DNA from: Paraclostridium ghonii
Lineage (GTDB): Bacteria; Bacillota; Clostridia; Peptostreptococcales; Peptostreptococcaceae
Length of the DNA stretch: 64,000 bases
Reading direction: 5' to 3' (one strand)
NCBI RefSeq assembly: GCF_030815085.1
Contig: NZ_JAUSWG010000013.1
Positions 8,075 through 17,044 of the stretch are shown one piece after another. Both the position numbers and the translations under genes were made by a program. How positions within the stretch are numbered: the first letter of the stretch is position 1; each line of letters starts with the position of its first letter. Below the pieces are notes generated by a model, which was not told where the DNA came from, ran no database searches, and saw only the letters and a list, made by a program, of their open reading frames with translations.

Positions 8075-9406
8075 CTAATTGTACGCCTTACTATATCCAA
8101 TATCATCAAATTTCTTATTGAATCTATTTTCCCACTCTTTAATAAGCTCTTCTCTAAAATTAGGATGAGCTATATTTATAAGTGCTTTTGCTCTTTCTTT
8201 TAAAGATTTTCCTCTAAGCTCTGCTATACCATATTCTGTAGCTACATAATGAACATCATTTCTAGATGTAGTTACAGCTGCTCCATTGTCCAAGAAAGGT
8301 ACTATTCTTGATACCTTACCTTTTGATGCAGTTGAAGGTATTGCAATTATTGATTTTCCACCTTTAGACATGTTAGCCCCTCTTATAAAATCAACTTGAC
8401 CTCCAACACCGCTAAATTGTTTGATTCCAATAGATTCTGAAGCTATTTGCCCCATTAAATCTATTTGAATACAAGAATTTATTGATATCATATTATCATT
8501 TGAACCTATAACAGTAGGATTATTTACATAATCTACTGGAAATGTTTCTACCATTGGATTATCATTAACAAAATCGTATAGTTTTTGTGTACCCATTAAA
8601 AAAGTTACTATCATTTTATTTTTATGAAGATTCTTTCTTTTATTTGTAATTACTCCTGCTTCAACTAATTCAACTACTCCATCTGATATCATTTCAGAAT
8701 GAATACCTAAATCCTTTTTATCTTTTAAAAATAGAAGTACAGCATCTGGTATAGCACCTATCCCTAACTGAAGTGTAGACCCATCTTCTATAAGTTTTGC
8801 ACAGTTTTCTCCTATTGCCTTTTCTATTTCGCCAATCCTAGAAGGTTTAAGTTCTATAATATCATAATCAACCTCAACTATATAATCAATATCCTTTATA
8901 TGTATAAAAGAATCTCCTAAAGTTCTTGGCATTTTAGGATTAACTTCTGCTATTACAAGTTTTGCACACTCAGCTGCTGGTTTAGTGTAGTCATTAGATA
9001 TTCCAAAACTACAGTAACCATTATTGTCTGGAGGTGAAACTTGAATTATAGCTACATCCACCTTTAAATATTCTTCTTTAAAAAGTCTTGGTACTTCAGA
9101 AAAGTGGCAAGGAGTAAAATCCGCTCTTCCTTCTGCCACAGCCTCTCTAGTAGAAGATCCTACAAATAAAGCATTATGTTTAAAGTTGAACTCTTTATCT
9201 TTTTTCACATACTCTCCAGGGCCCATTCCAATCATATGTACTATTTCCACATTAGAATATCTTTCACTTTCATTAACCATTGCTTCTATAACTTTTTGGG
9301 GTTCCCCTGCTGCATGCCCAGTAACAATTCTACTGCCACTTTTAATCTTTTGAGCAGCACCCCCTGCTGATATTAATTTTTCTTTATATAAAGTCTTCCA
9401 ATCCAT
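8075..9406 (-). CDS. cat2: 4-hydroxybutyrate CoA-transferase (Cat2/AbfT family)
   Basis: 443 aa class I CoA-transferase of the acetyl-CoA hydrolase/transferase family. GIGAIPDAV and the active-site segment IHSEMISDG are present. The catalytic glutamate counts to E238, the same number as in Clostridium aminobutyricum AbfT. It transfers CoA from acetyl-CoA to 4-hydroxybutyrate, providing the substrate for AbfD. No separate succinate CoA-transferase (Cat1) is present here, so succinate activation must be encoded elsewhere or shared. It lies 52 nt downstream of abfD in the same orientation. Confidence 0.93.
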   Translation of the reverse strand: MDWKTLYKEKLISAGGAAQKIKSGSRIVTGHAAGEPQKVIEAMVNESERYSNVEIVHMIGMGPGEYVKKDKEFNFKHNALFVGSSTREAVAEGRADFTPCHFSEVPRLFKEEYLKVDVAIIQVSPPDNNGYCSFGISNDYTKPAAECAKLVIAEVNPKMPRTLGDSFIHIKDIDYIVEVDYDIIELKPSRIGEIEKAIGENCAKLIEDGSTLQLGIGAIPDAVLLFLKDKKDLGIHSEMISDGVVELVEAGVITNKRKNLHKNKMIVTFLMGTQKLYDFVNDNPMVETFPVDYVNNPTVIGSNDNMISINSCIQIDLMGQIASESIGIKQFSGVGGQVDFIRGANMSKGGKSIIAIPSTASKGKVSRIVPFLDNGAAVTTSRNDVHYVATEYGIAELRGKSLKERAKALINIAHPNFREELIKEWENRFNKKFDDIGYSKAYN

Positions 9407-9458
9407 TATTTCACCCCTTGATTTCTAGGATCTTTTTAGTAGTATTCCTCTATTTTGA

Positions 9459-10925
9459 CTATATTTTAGCTAGTTCTTTTATTTGAGCTATATCTTTAGC
9501 TAACTCTTTTTTCTTATTTAGATTGCTTTGTCTTGAAATCATAATTCTTTGTGCTTGAGGTGAACCTGCTCCATGCATAGATTCTGTTCTATATCCAACA
9601 GCAGCAGTTCCTAAAGTAATATTTTCTATAAGTCTTAAAACTCTCAGTCTATCCTCAGTTGGAACACTATCAACACCTTTTAAATATTTATCAATATAAG
9701 GACCTATTTTAGGATCTTTGAAATCTTTTTCAGAAGGCATAGTTACCATAATACCTCCAGCTATATCTTCTGCTAATCTAGCAATTTCATATGGCATTCT
9801 TGTTATATTTTGTTTGCAAACATTTGCAAGTAATAAATCTATTTGATAATTTCCTGATTTTGTTTTACATCCTTCACATGAACAAGCAATACCGCAACTG
9901 TATAGCGTTTCATTTAAATGAGTCATTTCAATTAATTTATCCTTTACATGTGAAGCTCTATCTGCACCATTATACTCAGCAGCTAATCCCGCTGCTCCAA
10001 TAAGTACATCTCCAACCCCAACTTTACATCCACCGTAACTTTGTCTATGATAACCTGCAAATCTTTCCACTAACATACCTGAAAACTTAACTTCCCCATT
10101 TAAAAAGATTCTTTCATTTGGTACAAATACATCTTCAAATATAGTTAAAGTTTCATGTCCTCCAAATCTTGGGTTACCCATATCTATGTCTGCTCCTTCT
10201 TCAAGCTTTCTAGTATCGCAAGATTGACGTCCATATACACTAAATATTCCTTCTGTATCAGTTGGTACAGCAAAAGCTATTGCCCAATCCTCGTCGTCAG
10301 GTCCCATAGTTATAGTTGGCATAACAAGAATTTCATGAGAATTAACCATTCCAGTTTGATGAGCTTTAGCACCTCTTACTACAACTCCATCCTCTCTTCT
10401 TTCAACTACTCTTAGGAATAAATCTGGATCAGCTTGTTTATGTGGAGGTAAGCCCCTATCCCCTTTTGGATCTGTCATTGCTCCATCAACTACTAAATCA
10501 TTTTCTTGAACGTATATCATATACTCTTTAAATTTTTCATGATAATTAGTTCCACAAGCTTCATCTATTTCAAAAGTTGTACTATAAACAGCGTTGAATG
10601 CATCCATTCCTACACAACGTTGAAAACATGACCCAGTTTTTTGACCGCATAAACGCTGCATTTTAACTTTATTAATTAAATCTTCAGTACTTTGATGGAT
10701 ATGGCAAAATCTATTAATTCTTTTTCCTGTAAGATTAGAAACCGCTGTCATCACATCTTCATATTGTGGATCTTGAGCTAATTCATAAGTCATAGCTACA
10801 GAATTAAGTGATGGACGAATTATAGGATGATCTACAGGATTTTCTATTAATTCCCCAAATAAATAAACTTTTTGTTTTACCTCTCTAAGACTTTCTATGT
10901 ACTGTTCTTTTGTCATTAATGCCAT
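9459..10925 (-). CDS. abfD: 4-hydroxybutyryl-CoA dehydratase / vinylacetyl-CoA delta-isomerase
   Basis: 488 aa. The four [4Fe-4S] ligands known from C. aminobutyricum (C99, C103, H292, C299) are found one position later: C100 and C104 in CFQRC, H293 and C300 in HRQSYGGC. It is a FAD and iron-sulfur enzyme that removes water from 4-hydroxybutyryl-CoA through ketyl radicals to give crotonyl-CoA, which feeds butyrate formation. It is first in the operon. Start ATG 10925 follows a GGGGG ribosome site. Confidence 0.97.
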   Translation of the reverse strand: MALMTKEQYIESLREVKQKVYLFGELIENPVDHPIIRPSLNSVAMTYELAQDPQYEDVMTAVSNLTGKRINRFCHIHQSTEDLINKVKMQRLCGQKTGSCFQRCVGMDAFNAVYSTTFEIDEACGTNYHEKFKEYMIYVQENDLVVDGAMTDPKGDRGLPPHKQADPDLFLRVVERREDGVVVRGAKAHQTGMVNSHEILVMPTITMGPDDEDWAIAFAVPTDTEGIFSVYGRQSCDTRKLEEGADIDMGNPRFGGHETLTIFEDVFVPNERIFLNGEVKFSGMLVERFAGYHRQSYGGCKVGVGDVLIGAAGLAAEYNGADRASHVKDKLIEMTHLNETLYSCGIACSCEGCKTKSGNYQIDLLLANVCKQNITRMPYEIARLAEDIAGGIMVTMPSEKDFKDPKIGPYIDKYLKGVDSVPTEDRLRVLRLIENITLGTAAVGYRTESMHGAGSPQAQRIMISRQSNLNKKKELAKDIAQIKELAKI

Positions 10926-11192
10926 AAAAATACCCCCTATGTATATCTAGTGTGTACCTTGATACACCCTTATATTTTACTTATTTTATACACAAACTAC
11001 ATATGATTTATGTAGCCTATAATTCTTACCTACAATAACTTGTAATTGTTTTTTATTTGTTCTTCTTATAATTCTTTTGTTTTTATTTGTAGCTATTAGA
11101 TACTATATTTTTAGATATTTTATCTTATTTAGCCCTTTAATCACTTTAATATAGGTTTTGGAATAAATTTATTGGTTTAACTTGTCTCAATA

Positions 11193-11430
11193 TTAATTTT
11201 TTAACAAACTTTGAAATTCCTCTGGTAATCCACTACCAATATAATTTTCCAACTGGTTTAATCCAAGGCTTATATTCTTTGCCTGTAATTTAACAAACTA
11301 CCTTCTGCATCATCCGATCCCTCAAATTCAGCACCTCTTAATGTAAACAACGATACATAAGTAATTAATAAAATGCTAATTTTAAAGAAACTATAAGGAA
11401 TATTACACTTGAAATAATAACGTTTTCCAT
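11193..11430 (-). pseudogene. Decayed cbiN (energy-coupling-factor cobalt transport small subunit)
   Basis: An AAAGGAGATGATGT-ATG start (11430) opens MENVIISSVIFLIVSL and soon stops. In shifted frames the relic continues with LRGAEFEGSDDAEG, then GKEYKPWIKPV, then SGLPEEFQSLL. These match CbiN landmarks in order: GAEF-GGADG-AEG, YKPW-P and LPSGEIESLLF. Frameshifts and stops break it, and no cbiM/Q/O lies nearby. It is probably the leftover of a cobalt importer or a dispersed fragment. Confidence 0.6.
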
Positions 11431-11923
11431 ACATCATCTCCTTTAAACTTTTATCCTTAGCCAGTATTAATTAAAGTAAAACTATAAATTTAAGAAGTAT
11501 TTTAAAAAACACATTCTACAAGATGTTATAACTCTACTGATATTTATGTAATATGAAAAAATAATGATATTTTAGTAGATTTATGTTATAGGTTTGAATT
11601 GACAACTCACAGAACAAAAAACCTCTCAACCTACGCGTTAAACGTTTTCTTGATGTGTTTAATTATGTACAATTACACGTAAATATTAAATAAAGACATC
11701 CCTATCCCACTTAAAGTTATAGTCTAAAATAAAGGTCTTAATTTCTTGTTCTTTTATACATCTTTTTACGATATAAGCATAGCACTGTTTATATAAAAAA
11801 TCAACCAAAATGCAAAAAACCCTTCAAAAGCATAAAATATTACATTACATTAATTTTTTATATCTACCATGCTTGAAATTACCTAGAGTATAACAACATA
11901 AAAAGTGTATTTTAAAAGACCTG

Positions 11924-11954
11924 TTGACTAGCATTTTTAAAATAAATTTATACT
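11924..11954 (+). promoter_or_regulatory. Likely sigma-A promoter of the recombinase gene
   Basis: TTGACT at 11924-11929 and TATACT at 11949-11954. The 19-nt spacer is longer than ideal. It is 87 nt before the start codon. Confidence 0.4.
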
Positions 11955-12040
11955 TTTGATAATATTTAAGGAATAGTTGAACTCAAAAAAATATTATGCT
12001 ATATTAAAAATATTAGTATTAAAAATTTGGAGGTTTTTTA

Positions 12041-13180
12041 ATGTCAGAACATAAAACTATTAAAATACATAATAAATCAGATAAGCCAGATAATATTGTT
12101 CTTAGAGATAATAAAGTTATTGAAAAATGTATACAAATTGAGAGTCAGATTCCTAAGTTTATGAAAGACTATTGTATTTACTTGAAAGGATCTGTCTCTG
12201 TTACCACTCGATTAGCATACTTAGAGGATATTCAATTTTTCTGTTCTTATTTAGTAGAAACTAAAGAGATTACAGAAGCTGCTGAAATAAAAGATGTTAC
12301 ACTTGAAGAATTTAATGCAATAAAAGCACGAGATGTAAACTTATTTTTAGGAGATTATTGCACTAGATATTATAAGTATACTGAGAAAAATACTCACATC
12401 TATGAAAATAACAATAGAGCTTTAGCCCGTAAAAAATCGTCTTTGTCTACACTATTTAAGTTTCTGTTTAGAAATGATCAATTAGAAACTAATATAACAG
12501 ATGGTTTTAATCCAATCAAGCTTCCCAAGCCTCAGCCAGATGCAATTAAACGTCTTGAGATAGATGAAGTTGCTAAAATGCTAGAAGCTGTAGAAACAGG
12601 TTTTGGGCTTACTGAGAAAGAAAAAGTTTATTGGAAAAAAACTAAGCTTCGAGATAAAGCAATATTGGCTCTATTTGTTACTTATGGGCTTAGATTAAAT
12701 GAACTGAGAGAGCTTAATATTTCATCATTTAACTTTTCTCGAGGCGAATTTAAAATTTATAGAAAAAGAGGAAAAGAAGTATTAATGCCTATAAATAATA
12801 CTTGTGAATTAGTTGTTAGGGAGTATCTATTAAACGAAAGACCTAAAAGTGAAATGCTAAGTGAAGATCTTGAGGATGCACTATTTCTCTCTCTTCAAAA
12901 TAAAAGAATGGATCCAAAGTCTATAAGACAATTAGTAAAAAAATATACGTCTATTTCTATGGATACATCTAGAGAAAAAGGTTACAGTCCTCATAAACTA
13001 AGAGCTACTGCAGCTACTTCATTGATTCAAAATGGTTTCTCTATATATGATGTTCAAAACTTATTAGATCATGATAATGTCACAACTACGCAGCTGTATG
13101 CAGCTCATAAGAAAAATGTTAAGCGCGATATTGTAAATAATTTTGAATGGATAGATGAATCTGATGATAAAAATAAGTAA
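12041..13180 (+). CDS. Tyrosine recombinase (XerC/XerD-like integrase)
   Basis: 379 aa. An N-terminal SAM-like core-binding domain (about residues 35-150) precedes the catalytic domain (about 170-365). Catalytic residues are R218 (TYGLRLNELRE), H318 and R321 (SPHKLRATAA), H344 (LLDHDN) and Y353 (TTTQLYAAH); K245 in KRGKEV fits the beta-hairpin lysine. It is longer than classic Xer proteins (about 300 aa). It lies 99 nt upstream of lexA, with no attachment site, excisionase or phage genes around it. This suggests a resident recombinase rather than an active element. Start ATG follows GGAGG. Confidence 0.88.
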   Translation: MSEHKTIKIHNKSDKPDNIVLRDNKVIEKCIQIESQIPKFMKDYCIYLKGSVSVTTRLAYLEDIQFFCSYLVETKEITEAAEIKDVTLEEFNAIKARDVNLFLGDYCTRYYKYTEKNTHIYENNNRALARKKSSLSTLFKFLFRNDQLETNITDGFNPIKLPKPQPDAIKRLEIDEVAKMLEAVETGFGLTEKEKVYWKKTKLRDKAILALFVTYGLRLNELRELNISSFNFSRGEFKIYRKRGKEVLMPINNTCELVVREYLLNERPKSEMLSEDLEDALFLSLQNKRMDPKSIRQLVKKYTSISMDTSREKGYSPHKLRATAATSLIQNGFSIYDVQNLLDHDNVTTTQLYAAHKKNVKRDIVNNFEWIDESDDKNK

Positions 13181-13192
13181 TTTACCTTTCTA

Positions 13193-13204
13193 GAACAAAT
13201 GTTT
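13193..13204 (+). promoter_or_regulatory. LexA box upstream of lexA
   Basis: GAAC-AAAT-GTTT fits the clostridial SOS operator GAACNNNNGTTY. It overlaps a probable -35 (TTGTAT at 13203) with a TTAAAAT -10 about 17 nt later. LexA autorepression is expected. Confidence 0.75.
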
Positions 13205-13279
13205 GTATAAAACTGGTCAATATGTTAAAATATATAGTATAAAATTAAAATATATTAATATTAGAAATGAGATGATAAC

Positions 13280-13915
13280 ATGTATCTAGATTTAACTAAT
13301 AAGCAAATAATGATACTTGAGTTTATAAAAAATCAATTAACTCAAAAGGGGTATCCACCTTCAGTTAGAGAGATTTGTGCGGCTGTTGATTTAAGGTCCA
13401 CATCTACTGTGCACTCTCATTTAAATAAATTAGAAAAGCTAGGTTATATTAGAAGAGATGCTACAAAACCTAGAGCAATCGAAGTTTTAGATTCTAATAG
13501 AAGTGAAGGAGTTAATGGTCTTAATCAAGAGGTCCTACACTTACCTGTAATAGGTCAAATAACAGCAGGAGAACCAATTTTCGCAGAACAAAATATAGAA
13601 GAATACATACCACTACCTGCTAACTTTGTTATAGGTAGCGACAATTTTATATTAAAAGTTAAAGGCGAAAGCATGATAAATGCAGGAATCTTAGACGGAG
13701 ACCATGTTATAGTTGATAAAGCTAACACAGCTTGCAACTCACAAATAGTAGTTGCATTAGTTGGCGAAGAAAGTGCCACAGTTAAAAGATTTTTCAAAGA
13801 AGATGACCATATAAGATTGCAACCTGAAAATGATTGCATGGATCCAATAATATTAGATCCATCAGATGTTAGTATTCTTGGCCATGTAAAAGGTGTATTC
13901 AGAGTAATAAAATAA
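13280..13915 (+). CDS. lexA: LexA repressor of the SOS response
   Basis: 211 aa, standard length. The N-terminal winged helix (residues 1-65) includes PPSVREICAAVDLRSTSTVH. The C-terminal S24-type autoprotease has the A96-G97 cleavage bond (GQITAGEP), S131 (VKGESMINAG) and K169 (SATVKRF). It represses DNA-damage genes and cleaves itself when stimulated by RecA filaments. An operator sits in its own promoter. A terminator overlaps the stop codon. Confidence 0.97.
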   Translation: MYLDLTNKQIMILEFIKNQLTQKGYPPSVREICAAVDLRSTSTVHSHLNKLEKLGYIRRDATKPRAIEVLDSNRSEGVNGLNQEVLHLPVIGQITAGEPIFAEQNIEEYIPLPANFVIGSDNFILKVKGESMINAGILDGDHVIVDKANTACNSQIVVALVGEESATVKRFFKEDDHIRLQPENDCMDPIILDPSDVSILGHVKGVFRVIK

Positions 13916-13952
13916 AGAGATATGTTTTATATACATATCTCTTTATTTTATT
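13911..13952 (+). terminator. Terminator of lexA
   Basis: AAATAAAGAGATATGT pairs with ACATATCTCTTTATTT around a 7-nt loop, followed by T-rich sequence. It includes the lexA stop codon. Confidence 0.9.
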
Positions 13953-14167
13953 TAAGTAACTTATAAAACCATTAAGATTATTTTTACTAATATTCATGAT
14001 ATACCTGCAACTATAAAGCTATATCTACTACCTTTGGATTTTTTTATTTCAGATTGATATTTTTCTTGTATATTTTACCCCTCTAACCCTATTTTAAAAA
14101 TAATTTATATATATACTAATTATTATATACTAAATTTTCTGATTTTTAAATTAACATATTTAAATAA

Positions 14168-14189
14168 ATATACTATAATTATAGTATAT
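14168..14189. promoter_or_regulatory. 22-bp perfect palindrome upstream of a 29-codon ORF
   Basis: The half-site ATATACTATAA is repeated exactly as its inverse with no spacer. It lies 31 nt before the small ORF start, where a -10 (TATAAT-like) would be. A dimeric repressor operator is plausible. No matching regulator could be assigned. Confidence 0.45.
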
Positions 14190-14220
14190 AGAATGTAATT
14201 AAATTTTTAGGCGGTGATTT

Positions 14221-14310
14221 ATGAGAAAAAATTACGACAAAATAGCTATATTGATACTTATTCCTATGATTTTGTTTACGTTAGTTTTAGCTTTTAAAAC
14301 TATGCGATAG
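14221..14310 (+). CDS. Small membrane peptide (29 aa), unknown function
   Basis: ATG at 14221 is preceded by GGCGGTGAT. The peptide has a short basic N-terminus (MRKNYDK) and one hydrophobic helix of about 18 residues (IAILILIPMILFTLVLA), ending K-T-M-R. It is too short for standard gene callers. The RBS, a flanking palindrome and a dedicated terminator support it. It could be a membrane regulator or a type I toxin-like peptide; nothing identifies it. Confidence 0.5.
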   Translation: MRKNYDKIAILILIPMILFTLVLAFKTMR

Positions 14311-14311
14311 A

Positions 14312-14356
14312 TAAAAAATAAATGAGCTACTAGTGTTTGTAGTTCATTTATTTTTT
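14312..14356. terminator. Bidirectional terminator
   Basis: AAAAAATAAATGA-CTAC (14312-14329) pairs with GTAG-TCATTTATTTTTTT (14340-14356). T-runs occur on both strands and it lies between convergent genes. Confidence 0.8.
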
Positions 14357-14359
14357 TAT

Positions 14360-14968
14360 CTATATTAGATTTTTATATTGTTTTAAAAAGTCTTTTATTG
14401 CTTGAGTTAGTATTTCTTGTTTAGTATATTCAGAATTGCTACATAATCTTTCGAATTCTTCCCAGATAGATTTTTCAACTTGTATTCTAGTACTCTTTAA
14501 ATTTGTCATATCGAATTTTTCTACTACAATATCTTTTTTCGATTTTTTTGATTTTGGCTGTAATGATTTAATATCTTTAACCGATAAGTACCAATCATAC
14601 ACTTCACAAAGCTTATCTATATCCTCAGCACTAACATTAACTTTTGCTGGTTTAGCCTTATAAACCTTTGAAGCTTTATCTGCACTAGATTTTGAACTTT
14701 TTTTCGTATTACTATTAGAAGTAGCATTTTTTTTACCTGCTTTAGTCGTTTTAGTTGAGTCTATTGTTAACTCTAGTTGTTTTACATCATTTTCAATATT
14801 ATCTTCAACTTTTTTTACATACTTTCCTTTTACTGATTTATATCCATTTTTATTTAAAAAACGTCTTAAAGCTTTTACTTCTGAATCTAATTGAACCGCT
14901 ATTTCATCAATTGAGATTCCTTTATTTTGTAGTTTTAAAAACCTCTCCAACTTTTGTTTATCTGTCAT
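14360..14968 (-). CDS. Putative DNA-binding protein with N-terminal HTH and C-terminal ribbon-helix-helix
   Basis: 202 aa, family not recognised. Residues about 1-45 (KLQNKGISIDEIAVQLDSEV and following) look like a helix-turn-helix. Residues 50-110 are a Lys/Ser/Thr-rich low-complexity linker. The end (about 155-202) begins STRIQVEKSIWEEFERLC and continues as two helices, which fits a ribbon-helix-helix. Two DNA-binding modules on a flexible basic linker suggest a nucleoid or partition-like role, but this is inference. It lies downstream of the OmpA/MotA pair on the same strand, separated by a terminator. The RBS GGAGGG supports ATG 14968. Confidence 0.6.
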   Translation of the reverse strand: MTDKQKLERFLKLQNKGISIDEIAVQLDSEVKALRRFLNKNGYKSVKGKYVKKVEDNIENDVKQLELTIDSTKTTKAGKKNATSNSNTKKSSKSSADKASKVYKAKPAKVNVSAEDIDKLCEVYDWYLSVKDIKSLQPKSKKSKKDIVVEKFDMTNLKSTRIQVEKSIWEEFERLCSNSEYTKQEILTQAIKDFLKQYKNLI

Positions 14969-15024
14969 TTTTTATCCCTCCAAACTAATCACTATAGATT
15001 ATAACATGTAATTGGCATTAAATA

Positions 15025-15056
15025 CAAAAAAACTCCAAACGTATATTCGGAGTTTT
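15025..15056 (-). terminator. Terminator after the OmpA-family gene
   Basis: AAAACTCC / GGAGTTTT stem with a 12-nt loop, followed on the minus strand by a T-run. It touches the stop codon at 15055. Confidence 0.8.
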
Positions 15057-15678
15057 AATCAACATTAACTTCATATTTTATTTCTACTCTTCTTGATTTA
15101 TCTCTATTTATGCTATTGTCATTATTTTTTATAGGTTCAGCTTTTGATCTACCTACAGAAATTATATCTTCTGTTAATTTATCTTTGTACTTATACTCCC
15201 CTATTTCTTCTCCAACAATATAATTTACAACACTAAAAGCCCTCCTTTGAGATAAATCTAAATTATATATATATGTTCCAACATCATCTGTATGCCCCTC
15301 TACTATTATTTTAGAAATATAATCTCCATAGTCTTTATATATAGTTTCAGCATATTTTGGAACAAATATATTTAAAATTTCTTTAGCTTCTGGCTTTAAT
15401 TGATCACTGTCTGTATCAAATAATGCAGTTTCTCCAAAAGTTACTTCTCCACTTTCCTTATCGATTTCAATAGGTATTCCATTTTCCTTTAAAGTTTGCT
15501 TTACAGAATTATTAACATTACTAGCTATACCTTGTTCAACTCCTCCAACCATACTTTCAGAACTAATTAAAACCATTATAACAACCATTAAAATAGTTGC
15601 TAGTAAATCTGTAAATGTAGGCCAAAAATTACTTTGTTCTTCTTCCTTATTTACAGTTCTTCTATATTTATTTATCAT
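15055..15678 (-). CDS. OmpA/MotB-family peptidoglycan-binding stator protein (ZorB-like)
   Basis: 207 aa. A short cytoplasmic N-terminus is followed by a single membrane helix (FWPTFTDLLATILMVVIMVL, about residues 18-37). An aspartate in the helix is placed like the proton-carrying Asp of MotB and ZorB. The C-terminal OmpA domain (about 80-205) has FDTDSDQLKPEAKEIL, VEGHTDDVGTYIYNLDLSQR and SRRVEI, the expected peptidoglycan contacts. It overlaps the MotA-like gene by 11 nt, so the two are translationally coupled. No flagellar or chemotaxis genes are near, so it is not an ordinary flagellar stator. Confidence 0.8.
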   Translation of the reverse strand: MINKYRRTVNKEEEQSNFWPTFTDLLATILMVVIMVLISSESMVGGVEQGIASNVNNSVKQTLKENGIPIEIDKESGEVTFGETALFDTDSDQLKPEAKEILNIFVPKYAETIYKDYGDYISKIIVEGHTDDVGTYIYNLDLSQRRAFSVVNYIVGEEIGEYKYKDKLTEDIISVGRSKAEPIKNNDNSINRDKSRRVEIKYEVNVD

Positions 15679-17044
15679 ATTCTATTTCCTCTTCTTCATC
15701 TAATTCAACTTCATCTAATTCATCTAAATCAAAAGTTTGGTTGGGATTATCATATTCTTGATACACTCTATCAATTTTATATTCTTTAGTAATATCATAA
15801 TTATCCTTATTTTCAATGTTAGATTTAATTGACATTGCGTTTGTTATATCTAAAGCTTCCTTATATATATCTAAATATTTAAATACTAGTTCTAATTGAT
15901 CAATTATGGACTTAGCCTGTGTATCGATTACTTTTGTTAGCTTATTTATATCTGCTTTTAAATCTATATTGTTTTCATTTATATTATTTTGCTTTATAAG
16001 TAAGTTGTTTTCATGAGATATCAATTTCACCATAAGATCTTGTATATTTCTTTCATATAGGGCAAATCCAGCAGTAACATCCCTTATATAATCTTTTATA
16101 GCAAGTTGACTTTGATTTGTTGTTTTTATGTCTTTTGAAGATTCTTTTATATTTTCTACTATTTCATTATAAATTTCACTTTGAGACTCGTATGTATCGA
16201 ATAATTTAACAAATTTTAAATTTAGGATACTAAATTGTTTGTCTAGCTTCCTTATGCTTTGATCAAATGTCTTTATAGAATTATTAGATCCATTTAACAT
16301 GTTTCCTAACTGCGCTATAGATGTTATAAAATCATCATTAAAATCATGTAAGTCTTTAGAAATTTTATCAAATCTCTCTATGGCACTTATTGCCTTACTA
16401 ATATCCTTGATGCATACTTTGATTTCATTTAACTTTGAATCTAAAACCTCACCTTTATCATTACTAGACTTAACTGTCATAGTATTTTCTAGCTTAAGCA
16501 TCAGTTGTAAAAGGATACTTTCACAATTTCTATGTTTTATATAAGCGTTTATAGCTACTGAACATATTATTCCCACAATGCTTGTAGCAAAAGCAATTTG
16601 CATACTACCTATTGCTAGTGTCATTGAATTTACTATATCTCCTTTATCGATACTTGCAAGAGTTATTGTAAGTCCTACAAATGTACCTAATACTCCTAAC
16701 AATATACATAATGATGGAGCGCTTTTAACAGCTTTTATTTCATTTATTATTATTTTATTATCTTTAGAAAAATCAGATATGACTTCTTCTACAAATGTGT
16801 TCATATTTATCTCTGCATATGGATATGTACTTTTATAAGATTCATATTTATTGTTAGCTATTGATACTATATCACTTTCTTCTGGATTTAAATTTAGTTC
16901 GCTTAATTTTTCCTGTACAAAATCATAAATTTTATTATTTTTCAATACATTTGTAATTGAATGAATTATTGTAATACCTATAAAAATTAGTGTTATAGGG
17001 TTTGTAAATATCGATGTAAATAAATTACTTATTATACTTCCCAT
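15668..17044 (-). CDS. MotA/TolQ/ExbB-type proton channel with long cytoplasmic tail (ZorA-like)
   Basis: 458 aa from ATG 17044, chosen for its AAGGAGG RBS; an ATG 63 nt upstream lacks one. An N-terminal membrane helix is followed by a cytoplasmic segment. The MotA/TolQ core comes next, with two helices around residues 110-185 (PSLCILLGVLGTFVGLTITL and IGSMQIAFATSIVGIICSVA). The C-terminal 270 residues are a predicted coiled-coil tail that ends in a very acidic patch (about 430-458). This layout and the coupled OmpA partner resemble ZorA/ZorB of Zorya defence systems, but no zorC/zorD/zorE is present. Confidence 0.78.
   Translation of the reverse strand: MGSIISNLFTSIFTNPITLIFIGITIIHSITNVLKNNKIYDFVQEKLSELNLNPEESDIVSIANNKYESYKSTYPYAEINMNTFVEEVISDFSKDNKIIINEIKAVKSAPSLCILLGVLGTFVGLTITLASIDKGDIVNSMTLAIGSMQIAFATSIVGIICSVAINAYIKHRNCESILLQLMLKLENTMTVKSSNDKGEVLDSKLNEIKVCIKDISKAISAIERFDKISKDLHDFNDDFITSIAQLGNMLNGSNNSIKTFDQSIRKLDKQFSILNLKFVKLFDTYESQSEIYNEIVENIKESSKDIKTTNQSQLAIKDYIRDVTAGFALYERNIQDLMVKLISHENNLLIKQNNINENNIDLKADINKLTKVIDTQAKSIIDQLELVFKYLDIYKEALDITNAMSIKSNIENKDNYDITKEYKIDRVYQEYDNPNQTFDLDELDEVELDEEEEIEYDK

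Larger units (their letters stand above)
10926..12040. other. Long intergenic region between divergent abfD and the recombinase gene
   Basis: About 1.1 kb. Near abfD there is a short inverted repeat GTGTA-CCTTGA-TACAC (10952-10967) in the leader, and CTACAT-7-ATGTAG at about 11000-11019; either could be an operator, but both are weak. A cbiN relic occupies 11193-11430. A promoter for the recombinase lies at 11924-11954. In 11440-11920 I saw no credible gene. Confidence 0.5.

Noticed and set aside
12041..13180. Integrase of a prophage or integrative element
   Set aside because: No attachment repeats, phage genes or excisionase nearby; lexA neighbour suggests a resident recombinase.
14020..14110. 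Minus-strand short frame (IQEKYQSEIKKSKGSRYSFI...) downstream of lexA
   Set aside because: It needs a non-AUG start and has no clear family or partner; kept as intergenic.
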